Origin: VFMC01 sp044359565
GTDB taxonomy: Bacteria > Actinomycetota > Acidimicrobiia > Acidimicrobiales > Ilumatobacteraceae
Direction of reading: 5' to 3'
DNA length: 64,000 nucleotides
NCBI GenBank assembly: GCA_044359565.1
Contig: JBIKLX010000003.1
Coordinates: forward strand, 3,437 to 67,436
The notes below the pieces were generated by a model. The model was not told the origin of the DNA. It was given only the letters and a program-made list of their open reading frames with translations, and did no database searches. This document shows positions 49,414 to 58,994 of this stretch, in pieces; the first letter of the stretch is position 1; every line of letters starts with the position of its first letter. The position numbers were made by a program, and so were the translations under genes.

Positions 49414-52400
49414 TCAGGTGGGGCGGTGGGTGGTGAGGGCGAGGTTGCGCAGTTGGCGCAGGGCAACGGACAGCACCGTGATGTCGAAGCGTTCGGCGCG
49501 GCGGATCTCGGTGAACATGGCGCTGGTGCGGGCGATGGCGCGTTCATTGGCAGTGCGCCACGAGGCCACCGAGCCGAGCGCCCGGGCATCGGCCGTGAGG
49601 TCGGCGAGCACCGCCAACAGATCGTCGCGCAGCGCCGAGCGGGCCTGGGTCTGCCAGCGGTCGCTGCGCGGCAACGCCCCGATGGCCTCCCACAGCCAGC
49701 CCACCTCGACCGTGTCGAACATCGCCCAGTAACTACGCGCCACCTCCACCGGGTCGGCACCCTCGCGCTGGGCGAGTTCGACGATGTCGAACCCGGTGTG
49801 CAGCAGCGGCCACGCAGCCGAGCGCTGGGCGAGTTGTTCGGGCACACCGGCCGCCAGGCGGCTGGCCTCGACGGCGAATACCTGATCGCGCATCCGCCCG
49901 CTGAGCACCTCGTCGAAGCGCTCCGCCAGCGCGACCATCGGCGTGCAGAACTGTTCGACGACTGCGGCGATATCGACGGGCGGACGCCGGTGGCGCAACG
50001 TCCACAGCACTGCCCGCTCGAGCATGCGGCGCAACTCGAGGAACAGTTCCAATTGCACGTCGACGCGCACACCGCTCAGTTCTCCGGGCGCAGCCAGCGA
50101 GTCGATCTGCTCCCACAGCTCGGCAGCACCGAACACATCGCGGACTGCGAGCCAGGCGCGGGTGATCTCGACGACACCTGCACCGGTGTCTTCCGCAACG
50201 CGGTGGTCGAACGAGATGCCCGAGATGTTCACCATCTGGTTGCCCACCTGGGTGGCCACGATCTCGCGCCGCAACCGGTGCCGATCGATCTGCACGGCGA
50301 ACCGCTCGCGCAGCGGGGCCGGGAAGTAACTGTGCAGTTCGGGGCGCAGATAGGGATCGTCGGGCAACGTACTGTCGGTGATCAGGTCGATGTTGGCGTT
50401 CTTCGTGTACGCCAACAGCACCGCGAACTCGGGCATCGTGAGGCCGGTGCCCGATGCCTGCCGCTCGGCGATCTGCTTGTCGGTGGGTAGGAACTCGAGC
50501 GCCCTGTTGATCCAGCCGTCGGCCTCGAGAGCGTTCAGGTAGCGGGCGTGCACGTTCACCATCGCGAGGGCCTGCCGGCGGGCGATGGCGAGCGTGAGCG
50601 TCTGCGCGACGTTGTCGGCCAGCACCTGCTCGCCCACCTCGTCGGTCATCGACGCGAGCAACTCGTTGCGTTCGTCGACCGTCATCCCCGTCGACGTCAC
50701 GACGTCGTTGAGGAGGATCTTGATGTTCACCTCGTGGTCGCTGCAGTCGACACCCGCCGAGTTGTCGATGGCGTCGGTGTTCACCAAGCCACCCGCGAGT
50801 GCATATTCGATGCGGCCGCGCTGGGTGAAGCCGAGGTTGCCGCCCTCGCCCACCATGCGGCAGCGCAGGTCGGTGCCGTTCACACGCAGGCCGTCGTTGG
50901 CCCGGTCGCCCACATCGGCGTGCGATTCGCTCGCGGCCTTCACATAGGTGCCGATACCGCCGTTCCACAGCAGGTCGACCGGGGCGCACAAGATGGCCGA
51001 GATGAGCTCGACGGGTGTGAAAGTGCTGCGCTCGACACCGAGCGCGCGCTGCATCTCGGGCGACAACTCGATGCTCTTGGCCGTGCGCGGATACACGCCG
51101 CCACCGGGCGAGATGAGCGCCGGGTCGTAGTCGGCCCAACTGCTGCGCGGCAGGGCGAACAACCGGACCCGTTCGGCGAACGACTCGGCGGCATCGGGCA
51201 CGGGGTCGCAGAAGATGTGCCGGTGGTCGAAGGCGGCCACCAGGTGCACATGGGGCGAGCGCAGTAGGCCGTTGCCGAACACGTCGCCCGACATGTCGCC
51301 GATGCCCACGACGGTGAGCGGGTCGCGGTCGGCGTCCTTGCCGAGCGATCGGGCGTGGCGACGCACGCTCTCCCACGCGCCTCGGGCGGTGATACCCATC
51401 ACCTTGTGGTCGTAGCCGGCGCTGCCGCCCGAGGCGAACGCATCGCCGAGCCAGAAGCCGTAGTGCGCGGAGATGGCGTTGGCCGTATCGCTGAACGTGG
51501 CGGTGCCCTTGTCGGCCGCCACGACGAGGTACGGATCGTCGCCATCGTGACGCACGGTGTGCGGTGGGGGTACCAAGGCACCGCCCACCAGGTTGTCGGT
51601 GAGGTCAAGCAGGCCGGCGATGAACTCGCGATAACAGGCGACGCCCTCGGCCCGGAACTCGTCGGGGCTCGCCGTGGGTCGCTTCGGCACGAAGCCACCC
51701 TTGGCGCCGGTGGGCACGATGACCGCGTTCTTCACCATCTGGGCCTTCACCAGACCGAGCACCTCGGTGCGGAAATCCTCGCGCCGATCGCTCCAGCGGA
51801 TACCGCCACGGGCGATGGTGCCGCCACGCAGGTGCACACCCTCGACGCGCGGTGAGCACACCCAGATCTCGAACATCGGCTTCGGCAGCGGCAGGTCGGG
51901 CACCTTGGCCGGGTCGAGCTTGAACGACATGACCGGCCGGTAGGGCGAGCCGTCGTCGCCCGGCCGGAAGACGTTGGTGCGCAGCGTGGCGTCGATGAGC
52001 GCAATCAGTGCCCGCAGGGTGCGGTCGTCGTCGAGGCTCGGCACAGCGTCGAGCGCAGCGGCGATCTCGGCCCGCAGCGCAGCTTCGTCGACACCCGTGC
52101 CATCGGGATGGAACCGCCGCTCGAAGAGCGCCACGAGCAGTCGGGTGATGGCCCCGTGCCTCACCACCGTCGACTCGATGTACTGCTGGCTGAACGGGAA
52201 GCCGATCTGACGCAGGTATCGCGCATACGCCCGCACCACCTCCACCTGCCGCACGCTCACGCCGGCGGCCAGCACGAGCCGGTTGAACCCGTCGACCTCG
52301 ACCGAACCGGTGAGCTGACGCTCGAACGCGTGGCGCAGTTCGGCGGCGAGGGCATCGTCGAGCGTCGCGCCCGCGGGCAGGCGCACGCCGACGTCGTGGA

Positions 52401-52785
52401 GGTGCACCGGCCGCTGGTCGACCAGCGCGAACGCGAAGGTGCGCTCGTCGATGGCCCGCAGGCCGAGTTGGTCGAACAGCGGCAGCAGATCGGCGATGGG
52501 GATGGCCTCGCCCACGCGGTACACACGGAAGCGCCACTCGCCTGCGGCGCCGTCGGTGGACGGCGTGATGGCAGTCGACAGATCGGCCGGGCCGTCGGAC
52601 AGCGCCACCACCTGCGCCAGGTCGACCACCGCGGTGTCGGGGCCGTTCAGTTCGTCGTATCCGGCCGGCACGACGGGCCCGACCCGGTCGAGCACCGCCC
52701 GCCCGACGCCTGCTCGGTCGAGCGCCGTGCGAGTGGCATCGGCCCACTCGCGGTCCACCTCACCCACCTGACCGGTCGGTCGCAT
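49414..52785 (-). CDS. gdh: Large NAD-glutamate dehydrogenase, short form
   Basis: This 1123-aa enzyme of the large NAD-dependent glutamate dehydrogenase family converts glutamate to 2-oxoglutarate. The catalytic core holds GGIRWSDRREDFRTEVLGLV, NAVIVPTGAKGGFVPKR and GIGDMSGDVFGNGLL. The 180-kDa class has about 1600 aa with a long N-terminal regulatory region. Here about 450 residues of that region are absent, which fits the 115-kDa class. A long C-terminal domain follows the core. Confidence 0.88.
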   Translation of the reverse strand: MRPTGQVGEVDREWADATRTALDRAGVGRAVLDRVGPVVPAGYDELNGPDTAVVDLAQVVALSDGPADLSTAITPSTDGAAGEWRFRVYRVGEAIPIADLLPLFDQLGLRAIDERTFAFALVDQRPVHLHDVGVRLPAGATLDDALAAELRHAFERQLTGSVEVDGFNRLVLAAGVSVRQVEVVRAYARYLRQIGFPFSQQYIESTVVRHGAITRLLVALFERRFHPDGTGVDEAALRAEIAAALDAVPSLDDDRTLRALIALIDATLRTNVFRPGDDGSPYRPVMSFKLDPAKVPDLPLPKPMFEIWVCSPRVEGVHLRGGTIARGGIRWSDRREDFRTEVLGLVKAQMVKNAVIVPTGAKGGFVPKRPTASPDEFRAEGVACYREFIAGLLDLTDNLVGGALVPPPHTVRHDGDDPYLVVAADKGTATFSDTANAISAHYGFWLGDAFASGGSAGYDHKVMGITARGAWESVRRHARSLGKDADRDPLTVVGIGDMSGDVFGNGLLRSPHVHLVAAFDHRHIFCDPVPDAAESFAERVRLFALPRSSWADYDPALISPGGGVYPRTAKSIELSPEMQRALGVERSTFTPVELISAILCAPVDLLWNGGIGTYVKAASESHADVGDRANDGLRVNGTDLRCRMVGEGGNLGFTQRGRIEYALAGGLVNTDAIDNSAGVDCSDHEVNIKILLNDVVTSTGMTVDERNELLASMTDEVGEQVLADNVAQTLTLAIARRQALAMVNVHARYLNALEADGWINRALEFLPTDKQIAERQASGTGLTMPEFAVLLAYTKNANIDLITDSTLPDDPYLRPELHSYFPAPLRERFAVQIDRHRLRREIVATQVGNQMVNISGISFDHRVAEDTGAGVVEITRAWLAVRDVFGAAELWEQIDSLAAPGELSGVRVDVQLELFLELRRMLERAVLWTLRHRRPPVDIAAVVEQFCTPMVALAERFDEVLSGRMRDQVFAVEASRLAAGVPEQLAQRSAAWPLLHTGFDIVELAQREGADPVEVARSYWAMFDTVEVGWLWEAIGALPRSDRWQTQARSALRDDLLAVLADLTADARALGSVASWRTANERAIARTSAMFTEIRRAERFDITVLSVALRQLRNLALTTHRPT

Positions 52786-52907
52786 CGTGCTCCCTCACCT
52801 CCGCTGCGACGCCGTTGTCGCAGGTCGAGACCACTCCAGTGTGACACTTCCGCCACCCCCTCGCGAGGCGACCTTCGGCCCAATGGTCGACCGATAGGGT
52901 TTCGCCC

Positions 52908-53633
52908 ATGAGCCGACACACGATCTCGCGCATGGGTGAGGCGCATCCTGGTCACCGCGAAGTTGCTGGTGGACTCGCCCGGGCCGCTGTGTTCGGCATG
53001 AGCGACGGGTTGATGTCGAACGTGCTGCTGGTCGTCGGCTTCGCCGGCAGCGACGTGAACGGCAGTGTGGTGCGCCTGGCCGGCCTGGCCGGCGCCCTCG
53101 CCGGTGCCATCAGCATGGCGGCGGGCGAATGGATCAGCATCTCGGCCCAGAACGAGTTGGTGGTGCGCGAGATGGAGGTCGAGCGACGCGAGCTGGGCGT
53201 GCACAAAGACGCCGAGCAGCGCGAGCTGGCCAGCATGTACGAGAGCCACGGGATGGAGCCGTCCACCGCTGCGCTGGCCGCTGCCGACGTGATGCGCGAC
53301 ACCGAGCGGGCCCTCATGGTGCATGCCCGCGAAGAGTTCGGCATCGATCCCAACAACCTGCCGTCGGCATGGCAGGCCGCGGTGCTGTCGTTCGTCTGTT
53401 TCGTAGTGGGCGCGCTGCTGCCCGTCATCCCGTGGTTCTTCGGCGAGGGCGACGCTGCCACGGCGATCACCGTGTCGATCGGTGTGGTGGCAGCGGCAGC
53501 TCTCGGCTGGGCGATCGGTCAGTTCGCCGAACGCAACCGGGTGAAGTCGGCGGCGCGGCAGGTGCTCATCATGCTGGCGGCTGCCGTCGTGACGTTCAGC
53601 ATCGGCAAGGCCCTGGGCGTGAGCGTCAACTAG
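52908..53633 (+). CDS. VIT1/CCC1-family metal transporter
   Basis: This 241-aa membrane protein of the vacuolar iron transporter family has a first span with AAVFGMSDGLMSNVLLVVGF and the motif SMAAGEWISISAQNELVVRE. A helical cytoplasmic metal-binding segment rich in Glu and His (about residues 80-145) follows, then three more spans. It probably moves Fe2+ or Mn2+. The start codon lies near a TAGGGT stretch; no clear purine ribosome binding site is seen. Confidence 0.87.
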   Translation: MSRHTISRMGEAHPGHREVAGGLARAAVFGMSDGLMSNVLLVVGFAGSDVNGSVVRLAGLAGALAGAISMAAGEWISISAQNELVVREMEVERRELGVHKDAEQRELASMYESHGMEPSTAALAAADVMRDTERALMVHAREEFGIDPNNLPSAWQAAVLSFVCFVVGALLPVIPWFFGEGDAATAITVSIGVVAAAALGWAIGQFAERNRVKSAARQVLIMLAAAVVTFSIGKALGVSVN

Positions 53634-53663
53634 GCCGCTTCGGGCGGCCCCCCGCCCGTTGGC

Positions 53664-54053
53664 TCAGAGACCCTGCGACCGCTGGCGCAGCGGGGCGATC
53701 TGCAAGATGACCCGTTCGCTGCCGATCTCACCCGGGTAGTCGACGCCCATGTAGCGCTGCGCGCAGGCGTCGATGTGCGCCCGGGCCGCCGGGCCACGCA
53801 CCTCGCCCACCACGGTGCCGCGCACCTCGGCGTAGCGATACGCGTTGGCGTCGTCCCAGATGGCCACCGTGACGCTGGGGTTGGCGGCGATGGCCTTGTA
53901 CTTCGCCCGGTGCACCTCGGTGTTGATGAGGATGTGGTCGTCGTCGGCGTCGACCCACATGACGTGGGTGCCGATCTGGCCGTCGGGCAGATGGAACGAG
54001 ATGGTTCCGAAGTGCTTGCCCTGGGCGAAGTCGCGGATGGCGGGTTCGAGCAT
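53664..54053 (-). CDS. PPOX-class (FMN or F420) oxidoreductase-fold protein
   Basis: This 129-aa split-barrel protein of the pyridoxamine-phosphate-oxidase-like family contains FGTISFHLPDGQIGTHVMWV and ILINTEVHRAKYKAIAANPS, the usual pattern of small actinobacterial members that bind F420, FMN or haem. The substrate is unknown. The ATG at 54053 is chosen because residues upstream do not fit the family. It is divergent from the DUF2237 gene. Confidence 0.82.
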   Translation of the reverse strand: MLEPAIRDFAQGKHFGTISFHLPDGQIGTHVMWVDADDDHILINTEVHRAKYKAIAANPSVTVAIWDDANAYRYAEVRGTVVGEVRGPAARAHIDACAQRYMGVDYPGEIGSERVILQIAPLRQRSQGL

Positions 54054-54113
54054 GTGCCAGAGGCTACGGCTGCCCGGGTAGCCGCGGCGCCCCATCCATG
54101 GTTCGATGGGGGC

Positions 54114-54476
54114 ATGAACCAGATCAACGTGCTGGGCGACGAACTGCAGTCCTGCTCGTACGACCCGATGACCGGCTACTACCGCACCGGGTGCTGCGAG
54201 AACCGTGGCGACGATCCGGGCATGCACGTGGTGTGTGCGGTGATGACCGACGAGTTCCTGGTGTTCTCGAAGAGCGTCGGCAACGACCTGTCGACCCCGA
54301 TGCCGCAGTACGGCTTCGCCGGGCTGAAGGCGGGCGACCAGTGGTGCCTGTGCGCCGCCCGCTGGCAGGAGGCATTCGAGGCGGGCTCAGCCCCGAAGGT
54401 ACGACTCTCGTCGAGCCATGTGTCGGCGCTCGAGTACTCGTCGCTTGCCGATCTGCGGGCCCATGCTGTCGACTGA
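54114..54476 (+). CDS. DUF2237 family protein
   Basis: This 120-aa protein matches the DUF2237 pattern closely: NVLGDELQSCSYDPMTGYYR, DDPGMHVVCAVMTDEFL, FSKSVGNDLSTP and GLKAGDQWCLCAARW. Four or more conserved cysteines suggest metal binding or a structural role. Its function is not known. Its 3' end overlaps the next gene by 14 nt. Confidence 0.88.
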   Translation: MNQINVLGDELQSCSYDPMTGYYRTGCCENRGDDPGMHVVCAVMTDEFLVFSKSVGNDLSTPMPQYGFAGLKAGDQWCLCAARWQEAFEAGSAPKVRLSSSHVSALEYSSLADLRAHAVD

Positions 54477-55323
54477 CCCCGCCCGCGCCTGGCTGGCCGA
54501 GCAGATCCGCTCGCGCGTCATCGGCGACCAGGCCGATGCGAAGACCGAGGCGATCATGGCGGCGCCCGGCCCGCGCTGGTTCGCTCCCGACAGCCCGGTG
54601 CGCCTGGTGCACGCCGACGCGTCGATGTTCGTCGGTGGCCTGCGCGCGCTGCTGCTGCAGTCGTTGCACCCGCTGGCGATGGCCGGGGTGGCCCAACACT
54701 CCGACTTCCGCCACGACCCGTGGGGGCGCTTGCAGCGCACCGCCGAGTTCGTTGCGGCCACCTCGTTCGGCCCCATCCCGGTTGCCGAGCAGGCGGTGGC
54801 GGTGGTGCACCGCGTGCACGAGCGGGTGGTGGGCACCGCGTCCGATGGCCGCCCCTACGCAGCCAACGATCCGCATCTGCTGCGCTGGGTGCACATCGCC
54901 GAGATCGACAGCTTCCTCGCCGCCTACCAGCGCTACGGCCGCCGTCCGCTCACCCCGGCTGAGGCCGACCGTTATGTACACGACGTCGGACTTGTGGCGC
55001 GCAAACTCGGTGTCAACGATCCGCCTCGCTCGGTTGCCGACCTGCGCGGCGAACTGCGCGACTTCCGGCCCGAACTCGCCAGCAGCCGCGAGGCCCGCGA
55101 CGCCGCCCGCTTCCTGCTGCTCGAGCCGCCCCTGCCCTTGGCGGCACGCGCGCCGTACCTGCTGCTGGCCGGTGCGGCGGTGGCGCTGCTGCCAGCCTGG
55201 ACACGCTGGCCTCTGCGTCTGCCGCTGCTACCGGTGAGCGAAGCCGTCGTGCTGCGCCCGGCGGGCCAGATGGTGACGCAACTCATCCGCTGGTCGATGG
55301 CACCCACCGAGCCGGCCGCCTGA
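54463..55323 (+). CDS. DUF2236/MpaB-type oxygenase family protein
   Basis: This 286-aa protein has the hallmarks of the latex-clearing/MpaB-like DUF2236 family: LLLQSLHPLAMAGVAQHSDF followed by DPWGRLQRTAEF, then VHRVHERVVG and LRWVHIAEIDSFLAAYQRYG. The histidines probably bind a haem or other metal. The substrate is unknown. The start overlaps the DUF2237 gene, so the two are likely linked. Confidence 0.87.
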   Translation: MLSTDPARAWLAEQIRSRVIGDQADAKTEAIMAAPGPRWFAPDSPVRLVHADASMFVGGLRALLLQSLHPLAMAGVAQHSDFRHDPWGRLQRTAEFVAATSFGPIPVAEQAVAVVHRVHERVVGTASDGRPYAANDPHLLRWVHIAEIDSFLAAYQRYGRRPLTPAEADRYVHDVGLVARKLGVNDPPRSVADLRGELRDFRPELASSREARDAARFLLLEPPLPLAARAPYLLLAGAAVALLPAWTRWPLRLPLLPVSEAVVLRPAGQMVTQLIRWSMAPTEPAA

Positions 55324-55419
55324 GCGGCGAGGAGGGTCACCTCACCAGGGTGGCGGATCCGCCGCGGCGCACCACCTACCATCGCAGCGTGAACACGATG
55401 CCCCGTCACCCGGTCCGTC

Positions 55420-56079
55420 ATGGGTGAGCTCGCCCGCACGCTGGTGGTGTGCGGTCTGATCAGCGGAACACAGCCGATCACCCTGATGGGTCTGTTGTTG
55501 GTGATGACCGGTAACGAGCCGAAGCGCAACGGTTGGGCATTCTTGGCGGGAGCCTTCCTCGTCGAGTCGACGGTGCTCATTGGCGCCAACCTATTGGTGG
55601 GCGGCTCGGTCGACTCGTCGTCGAGCACGGGCCGATCGCTGATCATCGTGAAGATCGTCTTCGGCATCGCGCTCGTGCTGGTGGGTCTGCGGCTGCGCCG
55701 GCCGCCACGCAAGCCCTCGCCCGATGTGCCACCGTCGCTCGAGAAGTTGCGCGACCTGGCACCGCGCAAGGCCTTCGTCGCCGGCCTGGTGCTGGCCGAC
55801 TATCAGGGACCGTTCCTCGCGTCGATGGCCTTGGCTTCCGCCAGCTTGTCGTTCAGTGGCCGTATGGGTGGGCTCGCGTTCTACACGGTGTTCGCCACCG
55901 GTATCCCGCTGTGCATCCTGCTCATTGCCACCCGTTCGATCGAGACCCACCGCAAGCTCACCGACAAGACCTCGTGGGTGCTGAAGAACCGCCGCAAGAT
56001 CGCCTCGTGGGTGCTGATCGTGGCTGGTATCGCGCTCGTCGGCGATGGCATCATCGCCTGGCTGGTCGTCAACGCCTGA
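55420..56079 (+). CDS. GAP-family (Sap-like) membrane protein
   Basis: This 219-aa protein of the GAP / sulfolipid-1-addressing family has six membrane spans in two halves. SGTQPITLMGLLLVMTGNEP opens the first half and AFVAGLVLADYQGPFLAS opens the second. Mycobacterial relatives help move surface glycolipids, and others are uncharacterised. Its end overlaps the convergent SDR gene by 11 nt. Confidence 0.82.
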   Translation: MGELARTLVVCGLISGTQPITLMGLLLVMTGNEPKRNGWAFLAGAFLVESTVLIGANLLVGGSVDSSSSTGRSLIIVKIVFGIALVLVGLRLRRPPRKPSPDVPPSLEKLRDLAPRKAFVAGLVLADYQGPFLASMALASASLSFSGRMGGLAFYTVFATGIPLCILLIATRSIETHRKLTDKTSWVLKNRRKIASWVLIVAGIALVGDGIIAWLVVNA

Positions 56080-56857
56080 TCGCTGCGATCTGGGTAAGGC
56101 TCTCGGCGCGGGAGGTGCCGGTGAAGCCGACGTCCCACACCTGACCGGTCGAGCCAGTGGGGCCCTGGTCGATGATGGCCAGCACGGCATCGGCCATGTC
56201 GGCGGCGTGCATCCCGGCGTCGGCGATACGGGCCGACACGGCACGCAGCATCGGCGTGTCGGTGGCACCGAAGGCGAGGCCGTTCACGCGTACGCCGTGC
56301 GGGGCGAGTTCCTTCGCCCAACTCTCGGTGAGTCGCCACTGGGCGAACTTGGCGCTGTCGTAGCCCGTCGCCGGTAGACCAGTGATGAGCCGGTGCAGCC
56401 GGATGTGCTCGGTGAGCATGTTGACGATGTTGCCGCCACCACCGGCGATCATCGTCGGCACCACCGCAGCGGTGCAGTGGAACGCACCGTCGCTGCACGC
56501 CCCCATGGCCCGATGCCACGCAGCCACCTGCTCGTCGTACGAACCACCGAGCAGCCTGGTGTCGTTGAACACCGCGGCGTTGTTCACCAGCACGTCGATG
56601 CGCCCGGTGCGGGCCACCACATCGCCGATCGCTCGCTTCACCGCGGCAGCGTCGCCCACGTCGCACGTGACCGCGGCCATCGCCGCGCCCACCTCGGCGG
56701 CGGTGTCGGCGTTGCCGGCCGAATCGATGTCGAGCCCCACCACGCACATGTCGCGGGCCGCGAACGCGTGGCACAGGGCCCGGCCGATGCCCACCGCCGA
56801 TCCGGTGACGATCGCCACTGGTCGACCCTCGTGCGGCTCGTCGTGCTGTGCGGCCAT
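56069..56857 (-). CDS. SDR-family oxidoreductase
   Basis: This 262-aa short-chain dehydrogenase has the NAD(P) motif VTGSAVGIGRALCHAFA, LVNNAAVF and an intact YxxxK (GYDSAKFAQW). The usual Ser site has a Thr/Glu environment (NMLTEHIRL). LAFGATDTPMLRAVS follows. The substrate is not known. The ATG at 56857 is divergent from the Gfo/Idh/MocA gene across about 93 nt. Confidence 0.87.
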   Translation of the reverse strand: MAAQHDEPHEGRPVAIVTGSAVGIGRALCHAFAARDMCVVGLDIDSAGNADTAAEVGAAMAAVTCDVGDAAAVKRAIGDVVARTGRIDVLVNNAAVFNDTRLLGGSYDEQVAAWHRAMGACSDGAFHCTAAVVPTMIAGGGGNIVNMLTEHIRLHRLITGLPATGYDSAKFAQWRLTESWAKELAPHGVRVNGLAFGATDTPMLRAVSARIADAGMHAADMADAVLAIIDQGPTGSTGQVWDVGFTGTSRAESLTQIAAIRR

Positions 56858-56950
56858 CGTTCGCCCCCCTCGCTCGTCGACCCCCGGTCGCTGCCGCCGA
56901 TCGTACGATGCGCAACGACCCCTCCGGTTCGCCGTGCCACACTGGCGGCC

Positions 56951-57844
56951 ATGAGCGAACCACTTCGAATCGGCCTCGTCGGCGCCGGCCCCTGGGCGCG
57001 TCTGTTCACCGGGCCGATGCTGGCCGACTCTTCCGACGCCGAGTTCGTCGGTGTGTGGGCCCGCCGCCCCGAGGCGGCCGGCGAGGTGGCAGCCGCGCAC
57101 GGGGTAACGGCCTTCGACGACATCGAGGCCCTGTTCGATGCATGCGACGCACTCACGTTCAGCCTGCCGCCCGATGTGCAGGCCGAGTTCGCCTCGCGGG
57201 CAGCGCGGGCCGGCAAAGCGGTGCTCATCGACAAGCCGGTGGGCATGAACGTCGCCCAGGCCCAGTCGCTCGCCGACGCCATCGACTCGGCCGGGGTGAT
57301 CTCGCAGGTCATCCTCACCAACCGCTACTACGACTCGATGCGCCAGTTCCTCGACGCGGCGCGTGCCTTCGACAGCTACGGCGGTCGGGCGTCGTTCTTC
57401 GGCAACGGCTGCGTGCCCGGCACCTACTTCGCCACGCCGTGGCGAGTGGCCCACGGCGGCCTGATCGACCTCGGCCCGCACGTGCTCGACGGACTCGATG
57501 CCGCACTCGGCACCATCGTCGACGTCATCGCCCGTGGCAACGTGCAGGGCATCGTGCTGCTCGAGTGTCGGCACGAGAACGGCCGCCTCAGCCAAGCCGC
57601 CCTCTCGGCCACCTCGAACCAGCACGGTGGGCTGGCCGTGGAGGTACACGGACTCGACGGTGCGGTGCGCTTCGACGCAGCCGCCTTCAGTCCCGAGGTG
57701 ATGATGGCCGAGGCCCGCACGGCGCAGCGTCGCATCGTCGAAGAGTTCGCCCACGCGGCACGCACCGGCACCCCGCACCCGCTCGACATCCACCGCGGCC
57801 TGCACCTGCAACGCCTCATCGACGCCGCCGCCGCCCAGTTGTAG
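56951..57844 (+). CDS. Gfo/Idh/MocA-family oxidoreductase
   Basis: This 297-aa NAD(P)-dependent oxidoreductase has the Rossmann motif IGLVGAGPWARLF and the DKPVGMN motif (family consensus EKP). A C-terminal alpha/beta domain carries LIDLGPHVLDGLDAALG. The substrate, typically a sugar or polyol, is not known. It ends 15 nt from the convergent acyl-CoA dehydrogenase. Confidence 0.87.
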   Translation: MSEPLRIGLVGAGPWARLFTGPMLADSSDAEFVGVWARRPEAAGEVAAAHGVTAFDDIEALFDACDALTFSLPPDVQAEFASRAARAGKAVLIDKPVGMNVAQAQSLADAIDSAGVISQVILTNRYYDSMRQFLDAARAFDSYGGRASFFGNGCVPGTYFATPWRVAHGGLIDLGPHVLDGLDAALGTIVDVIARGNVQGIVLLECRHENGRLSQAALSATSNQHGGLAVEVHGLDGAVRFDAAAFSPEVMMAEARTAQRRIVEEFAHAARTGTPHPLDIHRGLHLQRLIDAAAAQL

Positions 57845-57859
57845 ACGCGACGTTCGCTG

Positions 57860-58993
57860 CTACATGCCAAGTTGCTTGGCGATGACCATGCGTTGGATCT
57901 GGTTGGTGCCCTCGTAGATCTGGGTGATCTTCGCGTCGCGCATCATCCGCTCGACCGGGAACTCGGAGGTGTAGCCGTAGCCGCCGAGGAACTGCACCGC
58001 ATCGGTGGTGACCTGCATGGCCACATCGCTGGCGAAGCACTTCGCCATCGCTCCGGCCATGGTGAGTTCGCCGTGCGGGTCGCCGTTGTCGACCAGCGCG
58101 CACGCCCGGTACACCAGTGCCCGGGCCGCCTCGATGCGCATCGCCGCATCGGCCGCCATCCACTGCAGGCCCTGGTTGCTGCCGATGGCGCGGCCGAACG
58201 TGCGGCGCTCGTTCATGTAGCCGAGCGCGTAGTCGAGCGCACCCTGGGCGATGCCCACGGCCTGCGCGCCGATGGTGGGACGGCTGCGGTCGAGGGTGTG
58301 CATCGCTACGGCGAAGCCCTGGCCCACCTCACCCACACGGTGGGTATCGGGCACCCGCACCTCGTCGAGGCGGATGACACCCGTGGGCGACCCCTTGATG
58401 CCCAACTTGTGCTCGAGCTTCTCCACCTGCACACCCCAGCCGGCCTCGACGAGGAAGCAGGTGATGCCGGTGTGCCGGTCGGGCGACGTGCGGGCGAACA
58501 CGGTGTAGAGATCGCTGATGCCGGCATTGGTGATCCAGCACTTGGTGCCGCTGATCACCCAGTGGTCGCCGTCGCGCTCGGCCTTGGTGGTCATCGAGGC
58601 CACATCGCTGCCCGCATCGGGCTCGCTGAGGCAGTAGCTGGCCTGGCTGTCGCCGCGGCAAATGCGCGGCAGGTAGGTCTGCTTCAGTTCCTCGGAGCCG
58701 AAGTTGATGACCGGCAGCATGCCGAGCTTGGAGATGAGGAACATCAGGCTCGTCGCCGTGCACACCCGCGACAGCTCCTCGGCGGCGATGGCCTGGTCGA
58801 CCAGCGAGGCGCCCGAGCCGCCGTACTGCTCGGGGTAGCTGAGCGCGGTGAGTTCCATGCTCTTCAGCGCCTCGAACGCCTCCCACGAGTACTCGCCGGT
58901 GCGGTCCATCTCGGCGGCGTGCGGGGCGATCTTGTCCTCGGCGAACCGGCGCAGCACCTCGCGGAACTCGCGCTGGGTGTCGGTGAGCAACAT
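57860..58993 (-). CDS. Acyl-CoA dehydrogenase
   Basis: This 377-aa FAD enzyme of fatty acid or branched-chain acyl-CoA oxidation contains ASYCLSEPDAGSDVASMTTK and WVISGTKCWITNAG. The catalytic Glu is in IYEGTNQIQRMVIAKQLG at the C-terminus, as in short-chain and isovaleryl types. Its start is 1 nt from the stop of the upstream hypothetical gene, so they form an operon below cimA. A role in breakdown or shaping of branched acyl-CoA pools is possible. Confidence 0.93.
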   Translation of the reverse strand: MLLTDTQREFREVLRRFAEDKIAPHAAEMDRTGEYSWEAFEALKSMELTALSYPEQYGGSGASLVDQAIAAEELSRVCTATSLMFLISKLGMLPVINFGSEELKQTYLPRICRGDSQASYCLSEPDAGSDVASMTTKAERDGDHWVISGTKCWITNAGISDLYTVFARTSPDRHTGITCFLVEAGWGVQVEKLEHKLGIKGSPTGVIRLDEVRVPDTHRVGEVGQGFAVAMHTLDRSRPTIGAQAVGIAQGALDYALGYMNERRTFGRAIGSNQGLQWMAADAAMRIEAARALVYRACALVDNGDPHGELTMAGAMAKCFASDVAMQVTTDAVQFLGGYGYTSEFPVERMMRDAKITQIYEGTNQIQRMVIAKQLGM

Positions 58994-58994
58994 C

